A DNA stretch of 37,566 nucleotides, from contig VGWF01000034.1 of the NCBI GenBank assembly GCA_016873715.1, forward strand, positions 1 to 37,566, read 5' to 3'. Under the pieces are notes generated by a model. It made no database searches and was not told the origin of the DNA. It saw only the letters and a program-made list of their open reading frames with translations. A program made the translations under genes and the position numbers. Source of the DNA: Lentisphaerota bacterium (GTDB taxonomy: Bacteria; Verrucomicrobiota; Kiritimatiellia; PWTM01). Below, piece by piece: positions 19,654 through 26,463 of the stretch. How positions within the stretch are numbered: the stretch's first letter is position 1; every line of letters begins with the position of its first letter.

Positions 19654-20952
19654 CTACTCGCCCTTCCACCACGCGTCGAGCTTCGCGCGGAGCGCCTTCA
19701 CGCGCGCGGGCTCGGCGGCGGCGAGGTTTTCCGTCTCATGCGGGTCCTTCGCGAGGTTGTAGAGCTCGATCACCCCGTCCGCCTCGTTCTGCGGGGCCGG
19801 GACGATGAGCTTCCAGTCGCCCTCGATCGCCCAGCGCCAGCGCAGGTTGGCGGCCGGACGGTCCAGGTCGACCGCGTTGTGCGTGAAGCACTCGCCGAAG
19901 ATGGCCTCGCGGCCCTTCACCGCCGCCTCGTCGAGCAGGTTGACGCCCTGCATTGCGGCGTCCTTCGGCAGCCCGAGCGCCGCGAGCACCGTCGGCATGA
20001 GGTCGATCGACATCGCCTTCTCCGCCGCGTCGCGCGGGGCGACGCGCCCCGGCCACCGGACCATGATGGGCGTCCGCACCCCGCCGTCGTACTGCGACTG
20101 CTTCGACTTCGGCGCGTAGCGCGGCGTCGCGGGGTTCTGGATCCACCCGTTGTCCGCGACGTAGAGCACGATCGTGTTCGTCGCGAGCCCCTCGCGGTCG
20201 AGCAGGCCGAGCAGGTCGCCGACCGTCTCGTCGAACCACTCGACCATCGCGTGGTAGCGCGCGACGTGGATCGAGTCGGTCGTATTCGTGGCCTTCGCCA
20301 GCAGCCGGTCCGGCGGCGTGTGAGGATCGTGCGGCATCATCGGCGCGTACCACACGAAGAACGGCTTGCCCTGCTTCTTTGCCTCCCCGATGAAATCGTG
20401 GATCGGCTGCATCGTCTTCCGGCCGATGTCGAGGCCCTCGTCGCCGTGTCGCTCCCCTTTCGTCATGCCGTGCGTGAAGCCGCCGCGGCCGTAGTGTCCC
20501 TGCCACCACTTGCCGGTCTGCAGGCTCAGGTAGCCCTGCTCCTTCAGCACGCGCGGCAGCGTGGCCACGGCCTCCAGGTGCCGGTTCATCACCTCGCGGC
20601 CTTCCTGGAACTCCTTGGACCCCGGCCCGGTCCGCTTCCCGGCCCCCCGCGGCGCGGGCGGATCGTTGCTCGTCACCTTGTGCTGGTGCGGGTAGAGGCC
20701 CGTGATCATCGTCGCGAGGCTCGGACAGCAGAGGCTCGACGGAACGTAGCCCCGCCGGAACGTCAGCCCCTCCGAGGCGAGCCGGTCGATGTTCGGCGTG
20801 CGGATGCACGGGTGGCCCATGAAGGAGTAGTCCGTCCACGCGTGGTCGTCGGACACGATCATCAGGATGTTCGGCTTCGTCTCCGCCGCCGGCGCGGCGG
20901 CGCAGAAGAAGAGGACCAAGGCGACGGACCGGCGGATCGTGGACAGGCTCAT
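19654..20952 (-). CDS. Secreted type I sulfatase with variant CCPSL active-site motif
   Basis: 432 aa. Signal peptide MSLSTIRRSVALVLFFCAAAPAA, then the sulfatase fold. Metal-binding aspartates lie in IVSDDHAW (D35, D36). The formylglycine position is Cys75 in SSLCCPSLATMITGLYPHQH, then TGKWWQGHYGRGGF, VLYVADNGW and SQYDGGVRTPIMVRWPG. The canonical motif is C-x-P-S-R; here Arg is Leu79. It should hydrolyse sulfate esters, probably on polysaccharides, in the periplasm or outside, and would need a formylglycine-generating enzyme not seen in the window. Met1 at 20952 was chosen over 20988 because the signal peptide begins there. The nearest upstream gene is the GTPase, 308 bp away, so it is probably transcribed separately. 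Confidence 0.93.
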   Translation of the reverse strand: MSLSTIRRSVALVLFFCAAAPAAETKPNILMIVSDDHAWTDYSFMGHPCIRTPNIDRLASEGLTFRRGYVPSSLCCPSLATMITGLYPHQHKVTSNDPPAPRGAGKRTGPGSKEFQEGREVMNRHLEAVATLPRVLKEQGYLSLQTGKWWQGHYGRGGFTHGMTKGERHGDEGLDIGRKTMQPIHDFIGEAKKQGKPFFVWYAPMMPHDPHTPPDRLLAKATNTTDSIHVARYHAMVEWFDETVGDLLGLLDREGLATNTIVLYVADNGWIQNPATPRYAPKSKQSQYDGGVRTPIMVRWPGRVAPRDAAEKAMSIDLMPTVLAALGLPKDAAMQGVNLLDEAAVKGREAIFGECFTHNAVDLDRPAANLRWRWAIEGDWKLIVPAPQNEADGVIELYNLAKDPHETENLAAAEPARVKALRAKLDAWWKGE

Positions 20953-21260
20953 GGCGTGTACTCCCGCGTTGCGCCGCGAGCATGCCATTCCGCCGCGCCT
21001 CCCCGCAACCCGCGATTCGCGCCGCCCGTCCGCCTCCCCGATTGTTTCATGAAATGTAACGATCGTTACATTTCATGCAACATTCAGGGCGGGACGCGGG
21101 CGATCCACGCGGCGGGGTTCGACAGCCGCCGGACATCAGCAGCGGTCCGCGCGCACCCGGACGCGCAGGGCGGATTCGGGGGTGCCCTTGCCGGGGGCGA
21201 CCGGATTCGATCGTGGCACACCTCGCGTCGCCACGCCGGGGCGGATGCGACGGGACGGCG
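20953..21260. other. 308-bp gap between GTPase and sulfatase genes
   Basis: No gene is supported. The only structure seen is the 40-bp palindrome at 21043-21082, about 90 bp upstream of the sulfatase start. The rest is GC-rich with no recognisable promoter boxes or terminator. Confidence 0.6.
21043..21082. repeat. 40-bp AT-rich palindrome, left copy
   Basis: Dyad centred between 21062 and 21063. The arms TGTTTCATGAAATGTAACGA and TCGTTACATTTCATGCAACA pair at 19 of 20 positions; the only mismatch is T21047 against C21078. Almost the same sequence recurs at 23693-23730. The similarity continues a few bases on the side facing the other copy (ATTC here, GAAT there). It contains no coding sequence. 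It may be an operator for a dimeric or tetrameric regulator or a boundary repeat. Confidence 0.95.
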
Positions 21261-22166
21261 TCAGGCGGATGCGTCGACGGAGGCCTCCAACAGCGGGCGG
21301 ACGCGATCCGCCGTGCCGCCGCGCACGATGCATACCAGCTCGAGCGCGCCGGCGACGTCCGGCGCCCGGACGATCTCCGGAGCACCGCCCGCCGCCTGCA
21401 CCGAGACGACGCGCCCGCCGCTTCGAACGAAGCCCTTGAGCCGGTGGAGGTCGTCGCCCGCCGCGGCGACCGCCGCCGCCAGGCGCGCGACATCCACCCC
21501 GCCCGGACATCCGATCCGGAACGTCTCGAAGGCCGGATCCCGGCAGGCGGCATACTCGCCCGCAGGCTCCCGCCCCGGCGCCGGGGGGAACGGGTCGACC
21601 TCCACCTCCGCCCGCACCGCGCGGAGCACCTCGGCGCCGGGGCGCACGCCGCGCGCGAGCGCCTCCGCCTCGTCGCACACCGCGGGCGGCGCGAGATCGC
21701 ACTTGTTCAGCACGACGACGTCCGCCGCCTCGAGCTGCGCCCGGATCGCCGGCAGCGTGCGGACCAGCTTGAGCAGGCGCACGGGGTCCGCCACCGCGAT
21801 CACGCGGGCCAGCGCGTAGCGCGCGTCGAGCCGCGTCTCCACGAGCAGCCGGACGATCACGCGCGGGTCGGCCATGCCGCTGGCCTCGATCACGACGCCG
21901 TCGAGCGGGCCGGCCGCCGCGCGCGCGGCGATCGCGTCGAGCTGGCCGATGAACTGCGTCACGAGGCACCGGCAGAAGATGCTTCCGCCCGGCAGCGCGA
22001 TCACGTCGAGCCCCTCCGCCGCCAGCGTCCGGCCGTCGATGTCCGAGGACGAGAACTCGTTGACGAGGAACAGGAGCCTCCTCCCGCGGTTCGCGGTCGC
22101 GATCCGCCGCAGGAGCGTCGTCTTGCCGCTGCCGAGGAAGCCGGCGACGAGGCAGAGCGGGATCAT
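21261..22166 (-). CDS. COG0523 (CobW/G3E family) GTPase
   Basis: 301 aa. Walker A is GFLGSGKTT (residues 9-17) at the very N-terminus. The switch region is NEFSSSDIDG, where the family usually has NEFG..GID. The DPVRLL region and NKCDL (guanine specificity) follow. G3E proteins load metals or cobalamin, or repair cofactors of partner enzymes. The usual CxCC metal motif after GG is altered: LPGGSIFCRCL keeps one of its three cysteines and gains a C-x-C spacing. The C-terminal half ends with an RLKGFVRSGGRVVSVQAAGG segment typical of the CobW C-domain. The ATG overlaps the stop of the URO-D/thioredoxin gene (ATGA, 22163-22166), so the two proteins are probably made in step and act together. Confidence 0.9.
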   Translation of the reverse strand: MIPLCLVAGFLGSGKTTLLRRIATANRGRRLLFLVNEFSSSDIDGRTLAAEGLDVIALPGGSIFCRCLVTQFIGQLDAIAARAAAGPLDGVVIEASGMADPRVIVRLLVETRLDARYALARVIAVADPVRLLKLVRTLPAIRAQLEAADVVVLNKCDLAPPAVCDEAEALARGVRPGAEVLRAVRAEVEVDPFPPAPGREPAGEYAACRDPAFETFRIGCPGGVDVARLAAAVAAAGDDLHRLKGFVRSGGRVVSVQAAGGAPEIVRAPDVAGALELVCIVRGGTADRVRPLLEASVDASA

Positions 22167-23533
22167 GCGCGGCCGTGGCTCGCGGCGGCCTCGCGGAACG
22201 CCGCGGCGAGCGTGTGCGGATCCGGGATGATCGAGGCGAAGCGGACTTCGCCGTCGATGCAGATCGTCGGCAGGTTCTTCACGCCGAGCTTCATCATCAT
22301 GCCGAGGCCCTGGCGGACCTTGATCTTGTGCTCGTTGATGTAGCAGCGGCAGCCGCTCGCGGTCGCGGCGCGACGGACGGCCTCCATCATGTACTGGCAC
22401 GGCGCGCAGGAGGTGGAGTCCAGCGTGATCACGTCGACGACCACCCCGTCGGCCGCGGCGTAGTCCGGCACGGCGACGTCCTCGAACGCGTCGGCGACAC
22501 GGGTGGACAGCGAGGTGCGGGCGACGTCGCGCGCGTAGACGTCGTGGATCATGTCCGACACGGCCTGCAGGTTCGCGGACGGCGTCGCGTAGGGCAGGTC
22601 GCAGCCCGGCGCGAGGACGAACCCCTTCGCCCCGGCGGCGTCCATGACGTCGATCGCCTCCTTGCGCGCGTCGTCCGGCTCGCCGAGCAGCAGCACGGCG
22701 GTCAGGCGCAGGTTGCCGCCGAAGGACTTCCCGGCGCCCTCACAGAGCGAGCGCAGGCGCGGGATCGGGATCTGTTCGTCGACGGAGAGGTTGTCGGCCT
22801 TCGTCCGGCTCATCGCCTCGAGGTTGCGCGACACGTCGCCGCAGACGAAGAGGGACGAGAGCGCGCCGCGGGCGCGGATGGACTCGAACACGCCGTCGAG
22901 CGCCGGCGCGACGAAGCGCGTGAAGTCCTCCGGCGAGATCTGGCTGACCATCGGATCGACGACGGCGATCACGTCCGCCCCGGCCCCGAGGTAGGCGGCG
23001 GCCGCCTCCCTCGCGACGCCGGCGCAGGTCGCGAGGAGTTCGTCGACCCGCGCGGGCTCGTCGAACATGTCGAGGAAGAGCGAGTTTCCCCGCAGGTGCG
23101 CGGCCAGCGTGAACGGGCCGCAGACGAGGCCGTAGAAGGCGGTCTCGTCCCCGAAGCGACGGCGGAGCGTTTGAAGGGCGCCCAGCGCGACCGGCATGCG
23201 GCCGGCCCCGGGATCGAATCCCGGCAGGGCGGAGAGCGGCGTCTCCTCGAGCGGATGCGTGATGACGGACGGCGGCACCTCCTCGGCCCAGTGGAGGCGG
23301 CAGCCGAGGATCTCCGCCTCGATCTGGAGGTCGAACATGACGGGCAGTCCGTCGGGGCGGTAGAGCCCGACCGCCGTGGTCAACCCCTGCACGACGCGGT
23401 CGGCCGACTGAAGGTACTCCGCGGCGCCGCGCCCGATCAGCCGCCCGCCGTGGCAGCCGACGAACGGCAGCCACGCCGGCCGCGGCGTGGCCCGGCCCCG
23501 CACCGCATTCAGAAGCAATTCGCGTCCCGTCAT
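22163..23533 (-). CDS. URO-D/MtaA-type methyltransferase fused to a thioredoxin-like domain
   Basis: 456 aa. Residues 1 to about 345 form a uroporphyrinogen-decarboxylase-fold protein of the MtaA/CmuA corrinoid methyltransferase type: ETAFYGLVCGPFTLAAHLRG, VIAVVDPMVSQISPEDF, FVCGDVSRNLEAM (Cys231) and FVLAPGCDLPYATPSANLQA (Cys311). MtaA-type enzymes bind zinc through H-x-C...C; here the His is Phe. From about 365 comes a thioredoxin-like domain with SCAPCQYM (Cys376, Cys379) and GVKNLPTICIDGEV, holding the cis-proline. Classical members end near 340 aa, so the redox domain is fused. ATG at 23533 has GGGAGG upstream. Likely a methyl or thiol/metal transfer enzyme; true heme-pathway decarboxylase activity is unlikely. 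Partner: the overlapping GTPase. Confidence 0.85.
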   Translation of the reverse strand: MTGRELLLNAVRGRATPRPAWLPFVGCHGGRLIGRGAAEYLQSADRVVQGLTTAVGLYRPDGLPVMFDLQIEAEILGCRLHWAEEVPPSVITHPLEETPLSALPGFDPGAGRMPVALGALQTLRRRFGDETAFYGLVCGPFTLAAHLRGNSLFLDMFDEPARVDELLATCAGVAREAAAAYLGAGADVIAVVDPMVSQISPEDFTRFVAPALDGVFESIRARGALSSLFVCGDVSRNLEAMSRTKADNLSVDEQIPIPRLRSLCEGAGKSFGGNLRLTAVLLLGEPDDARKEAIDVMDAAGAKGFVLAPGCDLPYATPSANLQAVSDMIHDVYARDVARTSLSTRVADAFEDVAVPDYAAADGVVVDVITLDSTSCAPCQYMMEAVRRAATASGCRCYINEHKIKVRQGLGMMMKLGVKNLPTICIDGEVRFASIIPDPHTLAAAFREAAASHGRA

Positions 23534-23946
23534 CGCCCGTCCTCCCGACATCGCCCGCAGCCTAGTGAATCGGCGGGGCACCGGCAAGGCGGGCGAATGC
23601 GCACGAGGCGGGCCCCATCCTCCGGGCCCCCCCCCGCTTGCGCAACGGTTGCCGCGCAACCGGTCGCAACGCCGTCCCGCATCGCTCCGAATGTTGCATG
23701 AAATGTAACGATCGTTACATTTCATGCAACGGATCCCGGGATAAACCGGCGAGGGTTGCGGGGTTCGGGGGCCGGAATGGCGGGACGGTCCGACAGGACC
23801 GGGCGCACCCGAATGCGCCGCCTGAATGGGGCACGCCCCCCCGCCTCTCTCTCCCTGCCGCCGGGAACCCTGCCCCTCCCCGCCGCGCTTTTCGGACTGT
23901 CCGCACGGCCGGCGGAAGGGCATGATGCCGCCGGGAGACGCAAGGC
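23534..23946. other. 413-bp divergent intergenic region upstream of URO-D fusion and GH97 genes
   Basis: It holds the perfect 38-bp palindrome (23693-23730), 160 bp upstream of the methyltransferase start and 216 bp upstream of the GH97 start. A GCGCAACGGTTGCCGCGCAAC cluster of short GCAAC/GTTGC words lies near 23640-23660. A C-rich run lies near 23628. No gene and no clear sigma-70 promoter were recognised, although both flanking genes must be promoted from here. Confidence 0.6.
23693..23730. repeat. Perfect 38-bp AT-rich palindrome, right copy
   Basis: The arms GTTGCATGAAATGTAACGA and TCGTTACATTTCATGCAAC are exact reverse complements, meeting at 23711/23712. The left copy at 21043-21082 differs in one arm base. 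The core TGTAACGATCGTTACA has the form of a helix-turn-helix regulator site. Confidence 0.97.
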
Positions 23947-25872
23947 ATGAAGACGTGGATTCTCGCGGGATGGGCGGCGGTGGCGGGCGTGGCGGCGGCG
24001 GAGTCGTGGACGGTCGCCTCGCCGGACGGGAAGCTCACGGCGACCGTGAAGCCGGGCGCCGCCCTGACGTACAGCGTCGCGCTCGGCGGCGCCGCGGTGC
24101 TGGACGAGTCGCCGCTGGGCATCGTCCGCGACGACCAGCGGTTCGTCGAGGGCCTCGCCTTCGTGGCGGAGAGCCGCGCGAAGATCGCCGGGGAGTACGC
24201 CATGCCCCACGGCAAGCGCAGCCGCTGCCGCGTCGACGCCAACGAGCTGACCCTCGCCTTCCGCGCCGCCGGCGGCGCGCGCGTCGACCTCGTCCTCCGC
24301 GCCTCGAACGACGGCCTCGCCCTCCGCTACGTCTTCCCCGAGACCAACGCCGCCGCGCGGACGGTCACGGAGGAGCTGACCGGCTTCCAACTGCCCGCGA
24401 AGTCGGCGTCGTGGACGCAGCCCTACGACGAATCGACCAAGTGGACCCCCGCCTACGAGCGCCTCTTCGAAAACGGACTGCCCGCCGGCACCTACACGAC
24501 CAACAAGGCCGGCTGGTGCTTCCCCGCCCTCTTCCGCGCCGGCGAGAACGGGCCGTGGGCGCTGCTGACCGAGGCGGGGGCCGACGGCTCCTACTGCGGT
24601 TCCCGGCTCGCCTCCGCCGCGCCGGGCGGCCTCTACCGCATCCGCTTCCCCGACGCCGGCGAAGGGCTCAAGACCGGCGCGGTCGCGCCGACCGCCCCCC
24701 TCCCCTGGGCCACGCCGTGGCGCGTCGTGATCGCGGGCGCGACGCCCGCCGCGATCGTCGAGTCGACGCTCGTCCAGGACCTCAACCCGCCCGGCCCCGC
24801 ACGCACGCCCTCGTGGATCCGGCCCGGCCGCGCCGCGTGGAGCTGGTGGTCGGAGCAGGACAGCCCCCGCAGGCCGGAGCGCATGAAGGCCTTCATCGAC
24901 CTCGCCGCGGAGATGGGCTGGGAGTACTTCCTCGTCGACGCGAACTGGAACTACGTCGACGAGCCCGCGGTCCTCGACCTGGTCCGGTACGCGAAGGCGA
25001 AGAAGGTCGGCCTCCTGTTCTGGTACAACTCCGGCGGCCCGCACAACGAGGTCACCGAGGCCCCGCGCGACCGCATGATGCCGCGCGACATCCGACGCCG
25101 CGAGTTCGCCTGGCTCCAGAAGCTCGGGGTGAAGGGCGTGAAGGTCGACTTCTTCCAGAGCGACAAGCAGAACCTCATGCAGCACTACCTCGACATCCTC
25201 CGGGACGCGGCCGACTTCGACATGATGGTCAACTTCCACGGCTGCACGATCCCCCGCGGCTGGCAGCGCACGTTCCCGCACCTGATGACGATGGAGGGCG
25301 TCCGCGGCGCCGAGTGCTACATCTTCGATCCGAAGTTCCCCGCCGCCGCGCCGTCGCACAACACGATCCTCGCCTTCACGCGCAACGTCGTCGGGTCGAT
25401 GGACTACACCCCCGTCACCTTCTCCGACAACAACAACCCGCGCAAGACCACGGCCGCGCACGAACTGGCGCTCTCGGTCGTCTTCGAGTCGGGCTGGCAG
25501 CATCTCGCCGACGGTGTCGCCTCCTACCGCGCGCAGCCGGACTTCGTGAAGGACTTCCTCCGCGCCGTGCCCGTCGCGTGGGACGACGTGAAGTTCCTTG
25601 CCGGCGCGCCCGGCGACCACATCGCCCTCGCGCGGCGCAAGGGCGACGACTGGTACCTCGGCGCGATCAACGGCATCGACCAGGCCGTGACGCTGAAGCT
25701 CCCGCTCGACTTCCTGTCCGCCGGCACCGCGTACGCGATGACCCGCATCGGCGACGGCAGCGGCCCGCGCGCCTTCGACAGGGCCGAGGCCGCGGTCCGC
25801 GCCGGCGCCGCACCGCTGGAAGTGACGTTGCAGCCGTTCGGCGGCGCCGTTGTGCATCTGAGGAAGAAATAG
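23947..25872 (+). CDS. Glycoside hydrolase family 97 (SusB-like) alpha-glycosidase
   Basis: 641 aa. Signal peptide MKTWILAGWAAVAGVAAA, then a beta-sandwich N-domain (to about 270), the catalytic (beta/alpha)8 barrel, and a C-terminal beta domain. WSEQDSPRRPERMKAFIDLA and YFLVDANWNY mark the barrel start. GVKGVKVDFFQSDKQ contains Asp401 where retaining GH97 enzymes have their nucleophile. MTMEGVRGAECY has Glu450, the likely acid/base. Inverting SusB enzymes lack that aspartate, so a retaining alpha-galactosidase or related activity is the better guess. NVVGSMDYTPVTF is a further family motif. It acts in the periplasm or outside. The pilin-like gene follows after 10 nt. Confidence 0.94.
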   Translation: MKTWILAGWAAVAGVAAAESWTVASPDGKLTATVKPGAALTYSVALGGAAVLDESPLGIVRDDQRFVEGLAFVAESRAKIAGEYAMPHGKRSRCRVDANELTLAFRAAGGARVDLVLRASNDGLALRYVFPETNAAARTVTEELTGFQLPAKSASWTQPYDESTKWTPAYERLFENGLPAGTYTTNKAGWCFPALFRAGENGPWALLTEAGADGSYCGSRLASAAPGGLYRIRFPDAGEGLKTGAVAPTAPLPWATPWRVVIAGATPAAIVESTLVQDLNPPGPARTPSWIRPGRAAWSWWSEQDSPRRPERMKAFIDLAAEMGWEYFLVDANWNYVDEPAVLDLVRYAKAKKVGLLFWYNSGGPHNEVTEAPRDRMMPRDIRRREFAWLQKLGVKGVKVDFFQSDKQNLMQHYLDILRDAADFDMMVNFHGCTIPRGWQRTFPHLMTMEGVRGAECYIFDPKFPAAAPSHNTILAFTRNVVGSMDYTPVTFSDNNNPRKTTAAHELALSVVFESGWQHLADGVASYRAQPDFVKDFLRAVPVAWDDVKFLAGAPGDHIALARRKGDDWYLGAINGIDQAVTLKLPLDFLSAGTAYAMTRIGDGSGPRAFDRAEAAVRAGAAPLEVTLQPFGGAVVHLRKK

Positions 25873-25882
25873 GAGAACACCC

Positions 25883-26455
25883 ATGAGTTCCATGCCGCCC
25901 GTGCCCGGTGTGAAGACCTCCGGAGCCGCCATCGCCAGCATGGTGCTGGGGATCCTGAGCCTGTTCTGCAGCATCTTCACCGCGATCCCTGCGCTCATCT
26001 GCGGCGCGGTCGCCCTGGTGAAGATCAACAAGTCGGGAGGCCGGCTCGCCGGCCAGGGTCAGGCCATCGCCGGCCTCGTCCTCGGCGGGTTCTGCATGCT
26101 GGTCCTGCCGATCTTCGCGGCGATGGTCATTCCGGCGGTCGCCGCCGCCCAGGGCAAGGCCCAGGAAGCCCAGTGCATGAACAACGTCAAGCAGATCAGC
26201 ATCGCGTGGGAGATGTATGAGGTCGAGACCGGCAAGCCGCCGCGCGTTCTTGCGGACCTGGAGAGGTTCTCCCCGGGCATCTCGGGCCGGAAGTGCCCCC
26301 TGGACAAGGGCGACGGACCGAGCTACGAGATCGTCCCCGCGGAGTCCACTGCGGCCCCGGACGCGGACACCGCGGTCCGCATCCGCGAGACCGAACCCCG
26401 CCACCGCAACCGCCGCGCCGTCGCCTTCGCCGACGGGCACGTGGAGATGAAGTAG
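25883..26455 (+). CDS. DUF4190-type membrane domain joined to pilin-like (H-x9-DG-type) domain
   Basis: 190 aa. The N-terminus has two hydrophobic segments in the DUF4190 pattern (SGAAIASMVLGILSLFCSIF, then GQAIAGLVLGGFCMLVLPI). Next is a pseudopilin-like helix with IPAVAAAQGKAQEAQCMNN and VKQISIAWEMYEVETGKPP, and a tail with RAVAFADGHVEMK, the ADGH[VS] end found in many PVC pilin-like proteins. CPLDKGDGPSYEIV lies between. The second membrane segment doubles as the pilin-like helix start. Its function is unknown; envelope location is certain. AGGAG sits in the 10-nt gap after GH97, so the two genes are co-transcribed. Confidence 0.8.
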   Translation: MSSMPPVPGVKTSGAAIASMVLGILSLFCSIFTAIPALICGAVALVKINKSGGRLAGQGQAIAGLVLGGFCMLVLPIFAAMVIPAVAAAQGKAQEAQCMNNVKQISIAWEMYEVETGKPPRVLADLERFSPGISGRKCPLDKGDGPSYEIVPAESTAAPDADTAVRIRETEPRHRNRRAVAFADGHVEMK

Positions 26456-26463
26456 TCGACTAC
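26452..26463. other. 12-bp palindrome spanning both convergent stop codons
   Basis: GTAGTCGACTAC is a perfect palindrome containing the TAG stop of the pilin-like gene (26453-26455) and the TAG stop of the PIG-L gene on the other strand (26460-26462). Only four bases separate the two genes, so neither has its own terminator here. Confidence 0.9.

Noticed and set aside
21043-21082. Rho-independent terminator for the GTPase gene
   Set aside because: It lies about 180 bp past the stop codon, is AT-rich and has no apical loop or following U-tract. Its twin sits in a promoter region.
23534-23923. N-terminal extension of the URO-D fusion across the palindrome
   Set aside because: The extra residues (including the spurious MKCNDRYISCN peptide encoded by the palindrome) have no family similarity, and GGGAGG directly precedes the ATG at 23533.
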